From the NCBI GenBank assembly GCA_000349905.1, contig KB722763.1:35770-99769 (forward strand): a DNA stretch of 64,000 nucleotides, in the 5' to 3' direction. How positions within the stretch are numbered: the stretch's first letter is position 1; every line of letters starts with the position of its first letter. The notes under the pieces are model-generated. The model did not search any database. It saw nothing but the letters and a program-made list of their open reading frames with translations, and was not told where the DNA came from. Position numbers and translations under genes: made by a program. Source of the DNA: Volvariella volvacea V23 (lineage: Eukaryota; Basidiomycota; Agaricomycetes; Agaricales; Pluteaceae). Of the stretch, positions 11,077 through 23,650 are shown piece by piece.

Positions 11077-14000
11077 ATGCGGCGACTGTTGCTCACTGTC
11101 GCTGGGCTTTACGCCACCCTTCAAGGAGCGCTAGCCATCGGTCAAGTAACCTGCGTCAAGTTCAAACCCGAAACCGGAACCTTCCCGATCGTCGACGGAG
11201 GGAAAGCAACTCCCGTCCTCACATCCGCCGATGACTGGCCTGGCGTTCACCGCGCCGCATTCGATTTCATAGCGGACGTCGAAAGGGTCACAGGCCAGAA
11301 ACCGTCGTTGACCAATTACACCGCTACGCCCTCCAGCCCGCGGGCACCCTCTGTTGTCATCGTCGGTACCCTTGGAAAATCCTCGCTCGTTGACCAAGTC
11401 GTCAACGCCACGGGACTGGACGTGTCTGGCATTCGAGGCAAATGGGAAGCATTTGTGTCGAAGCAGGTGGCTAACCCGCTTCCTGGAGTCAACAGCGCAT
11501 ATGTCATTGTCGGAGCTGACAAGAGAGGAACCATTTATGGTTTGTATGATCACTCGGAACAGTTTGGTGAGTTCCCGGAGTTCGGTCCGTTCTGTGATTA
11601 TTGAATTGCTGACGACGAATGTAGGTGTATCCCCTTGGTATTGGTGGGTTCGAATTCTGCCATTTACCTCACATCTCCATTCCGTTTTGCGGGGTAAGGC
11701 TTTAGATGCCGCGTTATATGTTTTGCCCTTTCTGTTGTGTGCTGGCAATGCTAATTAACCGACGAACTAATACTTGTATTTAGGTGGGCCGACGTACCGC
11801 CTACCAAGCAATCCTCGATCTTTGTCACGTCTTCCGGCTGTGCCCATGGGTCTCCAAGTATCAAATACCGCGGTATCTTCCTCAACGATGAACAGCCGGC
11901 ATTGCAGAACTGGGCTCAGGCAAAATTTACAAACGGGACTGGACCAGCTTTCAACAGATACTTCTACGTGACAGTATTCGAGCTGCTACTGAGACTGAAG
12001 GCAAATTATCTTTGGCCTGGTGCGTTTTGACTTTACCGCTTTGGGTATGAGCGCCTACTTACGAGAAACTCAACCTTCAGCTATGTGGGGTAGTGCCTTT
12101 GGGACTGACGATCGCCTGAATCAGTTTCTTGCCGATTATTATGGGATTGTTATGGGGACAAGGTATGCATTGCATAGACTTATGATGCATCGTTACTCAG
12201 ACACGTTGATTCCCAGCCACCACGAGCCTATGATGCGATCAACTCCCAATGAGTTCAGCCAATTTGAGACCGGGCCATGGGACTATACAACTAATAACGA
12301 GACAATCAAGAAGTACTGGCGAGATGGCGCTATTCGTGCTAGAAACTTCGAGTCAATCTATACACTGGGAATGAGAGGGTTTGGAGATAGTGAGGGCATA
12401 CCTTCTTTGAGATGCATATATCCTACTGACAGGATCCACCGAACTTAGTGCCATTGTCCGAGGATATCAATATTGCACTCCTTGAGCAAGTTGTCGAGGA
12501 TCAAACTAATATTCTGAAGGAAGTATATCAAGGTGTCAATGTCGAGGACATTCCGCAGATCTGGGCACTCTGTAAGGTTCAAACTATCATCGAGGTTGAG
12601 TACTTGTCTAACATGACCACGGTCAGATAACGAAGTCGAGGGTTATTACCAAAACGGTATGCGTGTACCAGACTATGTCACATTGCTTTGGTCAGATGAA
12701 AAGTACGCTTTCTCAAGGCTTCTCCTAAACCGTAGGTTGATAACAAGGATCTTGGGATATAGTTTGGGTAATATCCGCCGATACCCTCTTGTATCTGAGC
12801 GAAACCGCACAGGTGGTGCAGGCATCTATTATCACGTGAGCATTTTCTCTTTATAATTACCCATCTTCTCACCGAACCCCAACTAGTTCGATTCCGTGCG
12901 TATCAAGGACCTCAAATGCAGCTTTTGCTATCTGTACTCATATTATTATATAGGTTGGCTCCCCGAGGTGCTACAAATGGCTCACGGTGCGTTTTTGGGC
13001 AACCCCGTCTGCTTCATTACTTATCTCAACGCTTTAGACTACTCAAATTGCCAAAGTACTTAATTATCTGCGCATGCATCGGGACTATTACTGATACTAC
13101 TCCATACTAGGTTTATGAGCAAATGTCCATCGCCTGGGACCGCAACGCAACTCGTATCTGGCTCGTGAACGTCGGCGACTTGAAGCCTTACGAAATAGAA
13201 ACAGAGTTCTTCATCAATTACGGCTGGAACGTTTCTCGGTGGAATGCTGACAACCTCAATGACTTTGTCACAGCGTGGGCGCAACGAGAGTTTGACCTGT
13301 CAACTAGCGATGCAACGGTCGTGACAGGGATTGTTGCAAACCTTACGAGATTCAATGCGAGAAGGAAACCCGAGTTCCTCGACGCAACCGTCTACAGTCT
13401 CATCAATTATCGCGAGTATGTGTTACCCGAATAAATAATGTCTCCACGAACGCTAATAATTCTGTATCGTAATTCAGGGCCGAGAATGTACTCGACGAAT
13501 GGACCGCCCTGGAACAGGCTTCTACGAAGATTTACAACTCCCTTCCCGAATTAATAAAGCCCGCGTATTATCAACTGGTACATCACGCAGTGATTGCAAG
13601 TGCCAACTTGGGAAGAATAGTGAGCTCATCATAAAAGAACGCTCCTCGTCAGCTTGATAATCTGCTCCTCTTAGTACATTTATGCTGGTCAAAACAATTT
13701 AAGGGCCTCACAAGCACGAGTGAGTCCAATTGAGACCGAATCCGAAGAATTGTCGACTTAGCCGTGGAATTAGCTGAGTACCAATGCACTGGCCGACAAA
13801 GTTGAAGAGTTATTTGAGCGCGACTACGACTTAGAGGTAGCCTATCATAGCCTCCTGGATGGTGAGTTAAATCATTCGCATATAATATATTGCTAAATGA
13901 TAACTGCAGGAAAATGGGACCAGTGCGTGCTATTATCCCATACGCTCCTTACGTACATTCACTAACTCTTATGCAGTATGATGGATCAGACCCGTATGTG

Positions 14001-15481
14001 TTGACTATCTTCAATTATCTGTCGGGCCATTGATCCCTTTACAGACATTGGATATTACTACTGGCAGCAGCCAATGGTCAACACGTAAGAGATCAACCTG
14101 ACTTTGCCTGCAGCGGATAATAACGGGTTCTGTAGGATGCCAGCAGTTAATAGGATACAGAGCCGCAAGCAAGCACTTTCTGGCATGATGAGAATCTTAC
14201 CAGAAGGAAATCAAGGTGCATGGTGAGCCAGCTTGCACACTCGTCTCCTATGTAGACTCTGAACCTTGGCCCATGAAAGGCCCGGTGATAACCCAAACCA
14301 GTGTTCCCAGGGATACAATTGTCCTCCGCCATCGGTTACCATCGATCAATTCTCTCCATTCTCAAACAAGTATGTGGACGTTGGCGCTGGAGGCCCAAAC
14401 TCTTTCACTGTCAGGGTCTCGTCAAGTGCAACCTGGCTCAACATCTCGCCGAGCCAGGGGTCCGTCTCTGCTGGAAGCCCAGAACATCGAGTGTTCTTCA
14501 GCGTTAAGGATTGGTCTCAACTCGCCGCGGGTAGCAACTCAGCTACTGTGACCTTCCAAGCCACCTCACAGGGCAATGGATCATCAACTGTCCGTGTCAC
14601 TGTTTATGCTGTCAAGCGTTCTCTACCATCAACCTTCAAAGGTTCGTCTTTCATTAGATTTAGCTAGGATTAACCTAACTGGATATGATGTAGGTTTTGT
14701 TGAAGGAGAGGGTGGAATTTCTATCGAATCGGTGCACACAACGCGCCGAACTGAGGTCTCAGGAGTAAGGTGGCGCGACCTTCCTGGATATGGTCGCACA
14801 CTCTCTGCGGTTACCCCTTGGCCTCGACTTGGAAATAACGAAGTTAAATTCGCAGCTGGCGCCGGCCCTACCCTGTAAGTATTATACATAGCTATTGGCG
14901 ATTACCTTGTGCTGACTATTCCTCCCTACAATGCAGAGAATATGACTTCTATAATTTCAATACTGTCGGTAGCTCGGGCAATATCACCATCACCACATAC
15001 GTTTCGCCGTCTCTGAATGCCAACGGCAATGATCGCCGACTGGCTTTAGCCGTTGCCATCGATTCCGGTGCACCACAGACGACTATGTTCATCCCAACAG
15101 CTCAGCCTGGTGCTTTGCCTTCTACATGGAGTACCATCGTGACAAATAATATCGTTGCGGTGGTCAATACCTTTGGTGGAATCCGGCCGGGTGCACACAC
15201 ATTGAAGGTAATGTCATTGTCTCCCGTTATTTTGCTGATACTTTCCCCTCCCCTCCCCCTCCCCTTTCTTATGCATAATGGACCGTTGTTAATGGTGATA
15301 CTTAATAACACACTTCAGATCTCGATGATTGAACCCGCTGTTGTCGTCCAGAAGATTGTCATCGGTAAGCATTACACCAACGATTAGTTTGTCCAAGTGC
15401 AGACCACTTATCTTCCATGTTGCAGATACGGGCGGTGTACAGAGAAGCTATCTCGGCCCACCCGAGAGCATCATTGTCTGA
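11077..15481 (+). CDS. Secreted glycoside hydrolase family 115 (alpha-glucuronidase)
   Basis: The start ATG gives a clear signal peptide, with a hydrophobic stretch ending GALA before IGQVTC. The family order follows: PSVVIVGTLGKSSLVDQVV, YVIVGADKRGTIYGLYDHSE, VSPWYWWADVPP, KYRGIFLNDEQPALQNWA, FELLLRLKANYLWP, GIVMGTSHHEPMMRSTPNEF, PDYVTLLWSDENLGNIRRYP, RTGGAGIYYHFDS, then the helical region and a C-terminal beta-sandwich (SATWLNISPSQGSVS onward) ending PPESIIV at 15479-15481. GH115 enzymes remove (4-O-methyl-)glucuronic acid from internal xylose units of glucuronoxylan. The gene is split by many short introns; every conserved junction I tried joins in frame (for example donor GTATGC after MGT, restoring MGTSHHE). 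It looks intact. The neighbouring AA7-like oxidase is on the same strand and could also act on sugars. Confidence 0.88.
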
Positions 15482-16811
15482 TGTGATTCGCGGTAATATT
15501 AAATATACTATCCAAATTTCTTCTCTTTTGTATGTGTTATCTGTATCTATTATTCCTGCATATGTTATACATGCAGCTCCGTGCTATGCAATCCTCTCTA
15601 GTACTCCGAATACCAGCGCTATGAGCAGTATACGCGCCCGATAGACAAAGAAGGAAAGCAAACCAATGACGGAGCCCACCGTCCGTTTATGGGATACCAA
15701 CAGCTAGGTAGCAGTTTAGTCACCCGTTCAAGAGAGGAAAGCTAATAATAACGAGGGTAAAAAGAGATGACAGCGTAGCTGGGAAGGGAACCCGCCGAGT
15801 CGTTGCTCCTCCTTCTCGCCGTCTAGGCCGCAAGGTTTGGCTTCGATCTTGGGAGGAATCCTCTCCTTACAAGACGAAACTGGTTTTCTGGAAGCCAAGG
15901 AGTCCGGTGCGTGAGAAAAGGGGCAAGTCCTCAATTCTCCCACGCCACATGGGCTATATTCCCTTCATCCTGCCTCCACTGGCATCTCGATAGTATCTCG
16001 ATCCTTTGCTGCCTTGGGAGAGAAACGTCTCAATGGCGAAAAACGGAATTGCGCGAGCCTGAGAGGACCTCTCGACTGTCGTTTGATATACACAAGCATG
16101 TTAGCGCTTCTTACCACCAGCAAGACTACCAGTATATATTAAAGTTCGTGTAAATCGGCCAAAGTAAATGGATCGATGTATAGATGAGTGACAAATGGAA
16201 AACAGTGTTGCTGAAATGTTTAGGTGGGATATTAACGTGTATTAAAAGCGAGTATAATTTCAAAATACCGCGCAGGACCTGTGAGGATTCAGCGATCGGC
16301 GGAACCCCACATCGAGATCTTTCGGTGCCCTGACCTGTGGGTCCCAATGCCGGTGGTTCGCATCGGTAGAATTCTGAAGACTCGGGATTCTAATTTACCT
16401 ACGGCGGCAACCGTCTCCACATACATTCTACGATCTTCACCCCTTCCGCTAGCTGACCCAAATGGCAACATCACCGTGGCTTGTGCAACGGTCCCTACTA
16501 CACTCGACTAATCTGTGAGAGCTCCGTTTTGCGTCTACAACCATTTACGAGATTGGCCAGTTCGCCCCCTATCATTATTTCTGTCCTCCAACGCTTCTGC
16601 ATCTCAAAATAGCAGCTTCTCCGCTAGGCGGTTCTATAACGTCGATCCAAGTGGACTCCAATGAGGGTTTGTATTACATTCGTTCTAGATGTTGGTTATA
16701 TAGTACCTGCTCAAAAATCTTGGAGATACTATTTAAATGAGAGGGAACAAGGAGCGAGGTATACTTCCAGTCCTCAATCCTTCCCGTTCTTTTGCCTAAC
16801 CTCTATACACT
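15482..16811. other. Intergenic
   Basis: This is a 1.3 kb spacer between two plus-strand genes. Only short frames without motifs are present on either strand, and no RNA gene or repeat is recognised. Confidence 0.4.
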
Positions 16812-18468
16812 ATGGTCGCTCTGTGCATCATGGGCCAAGATCTTATCTTAACGTGAGTAAAATTCATCCCGAGCTCGGTCTTGCAGTTGGTTGGTGAATG
16901 AGCAAGGTTGACCAATTCAGTGCAATCACATTGGTTCGTGCTTTATTGGCATACGAGTGTGTTGCCGCCATCCTAAGAAAGCAAGATTTGACGCTATTGT
17001 GCAGCTAGTGGGCCCTGCTCTCAGTTGGTATCTCTACGGGTGCCTGGTGGTGCAATTTTGTAGGTGCTCCATATGCTTAAACCTGTACAATTCACATGCT
17101 GATCTATTGACCGGTGAGGCACTTATTCTATACCACCTCCTACCGGCAGTATGCCATCCAAAGACCCTACGTGGCTCACTAGTATAGGTGCGCCCTTTCT
17201 GCGAGCTTGAACTCCTCTGATACAGTCCTCCACTCGCCTTCATGTGTTGGAGAGCAGTTGGCATTGTGTGTATGCTAGAGAGTGGCCTTACTCTTCTCAT
17301 GAGCTATAGCACATGGGTTTACATTGTCGATTCGTACTCGGTTGATATCGAGGTCCTGGAAGATGATCCCGTACCTTGGTCATATGCTATATGTCCCGTG
17401 TTCACCGGTCCAGGTATGTTGTCCTTACGCTTTCCGTCTGGACTCGCTCAGCATGACTTGTTACGTGCGCTTCAAGTGGGAAGTATAGTTCAGATATTCC
17501 TTGCCCGGTATGTATCTCATTGTAAGGTACTGGAGCTCGTAATGATGATACTATAAATGAAGGAGAATATGGACTCTGTCCAACATGTCACGGAAGGGCT
17601 GTATCATTGCCCTTGTAATTATCCTAGTAAGCGGTCACGCTCCTTCTGGTTCCTAATTCTGATATCTTATCAGCTTGCCTCAACTGAAGCGATCCTGTGC
17701 TTCATTATCACATCTAATGTAAACAACTTCTGCCTCCAGCTTGCTAAATTATACCTTCATCACTAATGATTTCCATCGTTATCCTAATAAAGCTCCTCCA
17801 GCACTCCCAAGATCTAGCAACGCAAAAAGAAATCCGGCGTGAAACTATGGTACCCGCTCTTACATTCCTGTTGAGTAAAAGCACCATTGATGCCACTTGA
17901 TAGGCGTATCTCATTCTTGCGCTCGTTTGTGATAGCATCATCACATTCACAATGACCAGCCTTGTGTGTTTCATTGCATCATTCTGCTTCAGTTTAGCAT
18001 TTTCACATTTACTGACCACTACTAATGATAAATAGCTCCGATGCGCCAAAGCCGCAATCACCGGTGTCCTCAATAGCCAGGTGAACGAGATCATCAGTAG
18101 AATCTTCGAGACGGGCGCCGTGATGACTGTGGCCACATTCGTGACATTTGCCTTCTGCATATACCATCCGCTTGCCTGCCTTGGTGCATTTTCGTAAGCC
18201 TCATTTCCCTTCTCTCTGCATCTGGGGACAGCTTACATATGCGGATTGTATCTCTTTTTTTTGCATCTAGGATGCTCTCAATCAGCAGGTTGTACGTCGT
18301 TGCTTTCGCCTCCTGCATATACCCACATCTAATCATGATGACTTTTCTTCCTGTGATAACATCGATGGTCGTAGGTACACGATGACGTTGTTGGCGTCAC
18401 TCAATGGCCGAAGACGCTTGAATGTCAGCGTGACCGAGCAGAAGAACACCTTGATTGCTGCTGCTTAG
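16812..18468 (+). CDS. Fungal multi-pass membrane protein, DUF6534-like
   Basis: The model starts at the ATG at 16812 (MVALCIMGQD) and ends at the TAG at 18466-18468. Hydrophobic segments recur in several exons: LVGPALSWYLYGCLVVQF near 17000-17060, an exon at 17240-17410 (VGIVCMLESGLTLLMSY), and RIFETGAVMTVATFVTFAFC near 18097-18157. The last exon encodes TLLASLNGRRRLN. The opening GPxLxxxLYGxLxxQ-like segment, the ETGxxTxxxT helix and the closing LLASLNGR are typical of the DUF6534 fungal membrane family, for which no function is established. Intron borders were not all resolved, so the middle of the model is tentative. Confidence 0.5.
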
Positions 18469-19024
18469 TATACCAATCACGGACAATACCTATCGTTGGA
18501 TTGTGGCCCACATATAGATTGACCAAATATAATGGACAGGCGGATGCAGAAATTCTGCATTATACAATCAATTTGTGTACTTCGACGTTGTTGGAACGAT
18601 CGAATTTTTCTCAGAAACCTCCTAGGTCGTGGAACCAAAGGAGTTTCAGGCGAGAACTGCTGGTCATTGCACGAGCAAAGGCGGCGCTTGTAAATTTTCA
18701 TTCATCTTGTCTCGTGAGCGGTCGGTAGATCTTAAATGTGCGTCCAACGAGTTCTTCCATCCACAGTAGCAAATCGGACCTTCGTCTGCTGAAAAAATAC
18801 AATAAACATCACGGTGCTATACCACTCACACAGGTGCAAGACAGTTTGAACTTCGGAAACTTCCGAACTTGGCGTCAAACCATCATCCCAACAATCATCA
18901 ACATCGAAGTCGAACCCACCTCATTTCGCCATGCGACCCACTGCTAACCCGAAGCTCACTAATCACCTCGGGCGTTCCCCAGGGAATCAATAATCCTTCG
19001 CTGTCGGTCCCTTGGATTTGACAG

Positions 19025-19031
19025 TGACTCA
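19025..19031. promoter_or_regulatory. TGACTCA element (AP-1/Gcn4/Yap-like)
   Basis: An exact TGACTCA lies 36 bases upstream of the TATA-like element and about 135 bases before the AKR start codon. In fungi this heptamer is bound by bZIP factors of the Gcn4/CPC1 and Yap/AP-1 type. A stress-responsive AKR would be a plausible target. This is inference from a 7-base match. Confidence 0.4.
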
Positions 19032-19060
19032 TGAGTAGCCGTCAGTGGGCTCTGCGAGCA

Positions 19061-19069
19061 TATAAAAAG
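19061..19069 (+). promoter_or_regulatory. TATA box of the aldo/keto reductase gene
   Basis: TATAAAAAG lies about 95 bases upstream of the ATG at 19164, a normal distance for a fungal core promoter with a short 5' leader. Confidence 0.5.
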
Positions 19070-19163
19070 CAGCCTCGAATGGGCCATGAGTTGTTAAACG
19101 AGCTTCATCCACTCACATTTTGCCAAACTACTCCTGATCTCTCCGCTGTACTCTCAAGTCGCG

Positions 19164-20627
19164 ATGTCAATTTACAGAAAAATCGGTAATAACACCGTTC
19201 ATGCCATCGGGTTCGGTGCTATGGGCATAAGCCGATTCTATGGGCCCACAGAACCTGATGAAGAGCGATTCAAGTTGACTATCTCGCTGTAATCTCACGA
19301 CGTTGAACGATTTGCTCAAGTATTTACGATAGGTCCTCGATGCTGCTTATAACCTGGGAAGCAGACACTGGGATTCCAGTAATACGTACGGTGATTCTGA
19401 AGAGTTGATTGGAAAATGGTAAGCCCTTTCCTGCAAGTCCGAATCGTACCCTTACTTACTGACTCGTCTTTTTGATATAACGTGTAGGTTCAAGCGAACT
19501 GGAAAGCGATACGAGATCTTCCTCACTACAAAGTTTGGTCTTAGACCTGACTCGCCAAGGGGAGACCCAGAGTACGTCAAGGAATGCTTAGAGGCCTCGT
19601 TGAAGAGGTTGGGTGTAGATTATATAGATTTATACTACATCCATCGGTGAGTTGCTTATTACAATATGCCCTTCATTGCCACTGACTTCTTTTCTCAGTG
19701 TCGATCCTAATACTCCCATCGAGGTAAGCTATCTCATGCAACCTGCATAATGATAGAAATACTTATCCTAGTTTAGGTTACCATCCGGACACTGGCTGAA
19801 TTTGTAAAGTGCACTGAATTTATCTTCGTCCTCAGGCAATTTGTCTGACGCGATGTATAGGGCAGGCAAAATTCGGTACATCGGAATATCCGAGTGCTCG
19901 GCTAGAACGCTGCGTCGTGCACACGCAGTTCATCCGATTGCAGCTGTCCAGGTTCGTCTATTAGTTGATTATACATCTTTGCGATCCTGAACCGTCAATA
20001 TATAGCTTGAAGTGTCCCCATTCACTTTGGAGATCTTCCATGAAAATGTTGGATTAGCCAAGGCAGCAAAGGAGTTAGGTGTAACTGTTGTGGCCTACTC
20101 TCCTCTGGGACGAGGGCTATTAACTGGGAGATTCGTAAGTATCATCAAAGACGTCTGATTCGTGAAATGAATATCTAATGCATATGTACAGAAATCGCGA
20201 GACGAACTCGCTGCTGATGATTTCCGAAGAACGATCCCCAAGTACTCAAACGAGAATTTCCCCAAGATCTTGAATGTCGTTAAGAAGCTGGACGAAATCG
20301 CTCAAAAGCGCAAGTTCACGATAGGCCAAATCACCCTGGCCTGGGTCCTTTCCAAGGGCGATAACTTTGTTGTTATCCCCGGTACGAAGAAGATCGAGGT
20401 TAGTCTTTATCAAATACTTTGTCCGTGATGGAGAAATGAAGGCTAACCACCGATTGGTTATACAGTACCTAGAGGAGAACATGGGCGCAGAGAAGATTGC
20501 ATTGACTGAGGAAGAAATTTCGGCGATAGACAAGATCGCGCAGGAAGCTGAAGTTGATATACAAGGAGACAGATACGGGCCTCAGATGAATCCGTTTTTG
20601 CTTGGAGACACACCGGAAGAGGAGTAA
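19164..20627 (+). CDS. Aldo/keto reductase, AKR13-type
   Basis: The TIM-barrel reductase begins [20 protein letters not shown]. The catalytic tetrad is visible: Asp in [10 protein letters not shown], Tyr in [16 protein letters not shown], Lys in LTTKFG and His in YYIHRVD. Later motifs are [47 protein letters not shown] and the NADP(H)-binding [17 protein letters not shown]. The closest known groups are fungal AKR13/YakC-like NADPH-dependent reductases of aldehydes and ketones. At intron 1 (between about 19275 and 19333) no GT-AG pair joins TEPDEERFK to VLDAAYNLG in frame; the nearest pair is off by one base. All other exons join normally. A class II aldolase gene follows 240 bases downstream on the same strand. 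Confidence 0.82.
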
Positions 20628-20866
20628 CGCAGTTGCTTGGCCCTTTTAATTTTCGTTTTCATATGCCATTGAACATTTGGTCGTCGTACGCACCAGTTAA
20701 TGTATTCCACCTCAACCCAAATCATCTTGTTTGACACTCTTGCTCACTTTATGGTAGCAGAGCCTGCACGAGAAATGGAGTCAGCGAAACCTAACCCAGG
20801 CGGCGGCCCGTACGGTTCGCCGAGCCGTCAGCGTTCCTGGCGGGCGCTTGACATTCTGCCATCGCC

Positions 20867-22190
20867 ATGTCTCTTTCAAACAACAGAACCCTCTCCATCC
20901 TTCACAAAGCCGAAAAAGAAGGCTACGCTGTCATAGCACAAGCCTGGTTAGCTGCCTCATGCTCGGAGTCTGACAATGCCCCTGGATTTACGTTGTCTAC
21001 TACATGTGTCCTGCAGCTACGATGCGCAATCGGCGATAGCAGTCGTGCGAGCAGCAGAGCGCGCGAGGAGTCCTGCCATAATCCAGCTGTTTCCTGTAAC
21101 TCTCGCATATGGCAAGGGCCCGTTTTTGCGGTTTTGTCTTGATCTGTGAGTGTGAGTGTCGATGTGATGTGGCGTTCTGTCGTTCATCGTACTCCAACTT
21201 TGCAGATTTGTTTCTGACGCGCATTAAACTTGATTGACGAATCGACCTGGCGTACTTTGTTGCACTGGGTAGTGCACACCAGGCATCTGTGCCCATCGCT
21301 GTACACCTCGACCATGCCACGGACCCTGAACACCTCGAACTCGCACTGGGGCTGGCGGAACAAGGGATCGCGTTTGATAGTATCATGGCTGATGCCAGTC
21401 ACGCTGAGGTGCATCGCCTCAGAACGTCTACCACCCCCGTCATGGCTGATCAACCCACCCCCACTCTCACTGACAGACAGACGAGGAGAACACCGTTATA
21501 ACGCGTCCATACGTCGAGCGAGCCACTAAATATGGTATAGCGGTTGAAGTTGAGATGGGGAGATTGGAAGGAGGAGAAGCGGGGCTGAGGATGATTAAAG
21601 ACGCAAAGTTGACGGATCCTGTCAAGGCTGAGGCTTTCGTCAACGGGTGGGCATGCTGCTCCTTTGCTCTGTATATCATCATTTTTGGATAAACTGAAGA
21701 TCGGTGCAGGACTGGCGCGGCCATCCTAGCGCCTAGTATAGGCAACCTCCATGGATCGTACATCAACCCGCCGGATTTCAAGCAGGACATGTAAGCGCGT
21801 CTTGTTCTCTACCCATGTTGCTCCTTGATCCAAGCTTGCGGGTGGTCTGGTTGAAGTCTCGAGGCACTTCACGAAACATTTAGAGGCAAGGTGCCGTTGT
21901 GCTTGCATGGCACGGACGACCTGCCAGACGAGTTGTTTAAGGAGTGTATCAAGAATGGGATAAGCAAGGTGATTGACTCGAACCCGCATATATGCGCGTT
22001 ATTGAACCCATCCATCTCTGGACAAAACCAGATTAACATCAATAGTTGGGGACGCGATCCCTATGCCAAGGCACTCTCTGAAGGGTTGAAGACAAAGTCT
22101 TTCCCAGAAGCCGTTGAAGAGGCTACGGAGGTTTTGGCAAAGATTTGCGAGAGGTTTTTTGAGTTGTTTGGGTCGACTGGGAAGGCGTAG
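20867..22190 (+). CDS. Class II (ketose-bisphosphate type) aldolase
   Basis: The gene starts MSLSNNRTLSILHKAEKEGY at the ATG at 20867. Exon 1 ends at 20946 and joins the next exon to give IAQACYDAQSAIAVV. Family motifs are RAAERARSPAIIQLFPVT, VPIAVHLDHATDPEHL (catalytic Asp and Zn-ligand His), FDSIMADASHAE, TDEENTVITRPYVE, GIAVEVEMGRLEGGEAGL, GNLHGSYINPPDF (Zn-ligand His) and PLCLHGTDDLPDEL (third Zn-ligand His). This is the FbaA/GatY/KbaY fold, which cleaves ketose phosphates in a Zn-dependent retro-aldol reaction. The fungal subgroup is usually annotated as fructose-bisphosphate aldolase-like, but its true substrate is not fixed by sequence. The gene is split by about five short introns and appears intact. 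Its proximity to the AKR gene suggests, but does not show, a shared pathway. Confidence 0.82.
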
Positions 22191-22357
22191 AGCTAAGATA
22201 TATTTTTTGTCGAGGGAAGTACAATAGGTGGATATGTGCGGTTATGATCAATCCACCACGAGCTCAAATTATGTACAAAAGCGTGTAATCTTTCATGAGA
22301 CGTCGGGAAACCCGGTGTAGAATCAGCAAGAGGGATCAAGAAAGTTTGCGTCCATGT

Positions 22358-23557
22358 TCACCAAGGCTCTAAACCTCCCTCCTGCGACTGCGGGTCATTC
22401 AAGGCCTTATTAACCATCCCTTCCGCAACTTCCCAAATGTCCTCAAACTGCCTCTCCTCCTCTCTCTTAGTCCAAGTCTCCCAGAACCACTCATGATTCT
22501 TGTCGACAATAGGACCACACCCAGGCACCGTAGGCGGCGAGGGCGGTCTATGCAGCCCTCTTTGCATAAACCTGTTTGGTCGTTTCACTCCATCGATAAC
22601 GACAACCCGCTCCCGTAAGGCCCGAGCGAAGTTCATCCTTTCTCCCTGTCCCTCGCTGTCAATAGGCAGTCGGTCGCGCCAAAATATTATGAGCTTGAGT
22701 TGGTCCTGAAAGGTGGAGAATATACCTCTGGCTATAGAATCGTAAAGGCTCGAATCCATGGGTGGGGGATGGATGCTGAGGTGGGTGAGGTTGGGCAAGA
22801 GCGGGAGTTTCTTGTTTAGTCTAGAGGTCTTCCAGCCCTGATCAGGCTGAAATGGGTTCGTGACTTGTACGAATTTTTGAACGGGCATGCCGCCCCACGC
22901 GCGATCCAAGTCGCGTGAAAAGGTCCATTGTGGGAATTCGTTTCCGAGGTCGAGGTGTGTGACGTTGGAGAAGATTGGATGGGCGAGTGGGCCCCATTTG
23001 AAGATCTTGAACTCTGCTTTCCCCTCGAGCTCCTCTCCTGGTTGGGTTTCCTCTCTGATTTCGGTTCTGATGAGTGGTATGAAGCCCAGATCGAGGGATA
23101 TCCTCTTTGGCCGGATCGGGTAGTCGTAGAGCACGTCTTCCAAGGGGTTTTTGTTGGTCCCGCCTCGAGAGTAGTCTGAATACTCTCCCCAGAGTGCAAG
23201 ACTGTCGATTCCGTGACAGATCTTGAGGATTTGCGTGATGTACTCGGATGGGACGCGGTTGAAGGAGATTGACTTGACGAGGGCTGTGTATCGCGAGGTG
23301 GGCGTGAGCGTATTGGATGTGATGGCGAAGAGGAAGGACTGGGCTTGGACGTGGCCATCGAGGGACACGACTTCGTAGAGGATTGGGAGGGTCCTGGGTG
23401 TATGGTGAGTGGGAACGAGGGGCGCTGGAAAGGATGTTCACCATTCTCTTGCGGTGTGGGACACAGCGCACAGCGCAACGGCGGTCTTTTTGTCTCTTTT
23501 TGCGATAAAAGCGAGTATGTCGCGCAGAACGTCAAGAGGAGGACAGGCCGTCGACAT
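22358..23557 (-). CDS. F-box-like/LRR-type protein
   Basis: There are two exons. The first, from the ATG at 23557, encodes MSTACPPLDVLRDILAFIAK followed by RDKKTAVALCAVSHTAREW, a divergent F-box. A short intron joins it in frame to TLPILYEVVSLDGHVQAQSF, and the main exon runs to the stop at 22358. The body shows Leu-rich segments (LPLLPNLTHLSIHPPP, IFSNVTHLDLG) typical of basidiomycete F-box-like proteins with degenerate leucine-rich repeats. Such proteins usually recruit substrates to SCF ubiquitin ligases. It is divergent from the questin-oxidase-like gene, with a 167-base shared promoter. A long alternative minus-strand frame over 22816-23535 is a shadow. Confidence 0.72.
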
Positions 23558-23642
23558 TGTCGCGTTCGAGGACGGAGTCAAAGACGCGTCGGCGATCCAA
23601 GGCGGAAGCGATCAGAGCCACGTGGTTATCTCGCCCCAGAAT

Positions 23643-23650
23643 TGACGTCA
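23643..23650. promoter_or_regulatory. Palindromic TGACGTCA (CRE/ATF) site
   Basis: An exact 8-base palindrome sits in the 167-base interval between the divergent F-box-like and questin-oxidase-like start codons. It is 75 bases from the latter, and a TTAAAA-type element follows. bZIP factors of the ATF/CREB class bind this sequence in fungi. Confidence 0.45.

Larger units (their letters stand above)
18469..19163. other. Promoter region of the aldo/keto reductase gene
   Basis: This is the spacer between the DUF6534-like gene and the AKR gene. Its 3' end carries the TGACTCA and TATAAAAAG elements listed separately. No gene is seen in the rest. Confidence 0.5.

Noticed and set aside
22816..23535. 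Long minus-strand frame overlapping the F-box-like gene
   Set aside because: It is Ser/Pro/Thr-rich and overlaps the frame that carries F-box and leucine-rich motifs, so it is a shadow.
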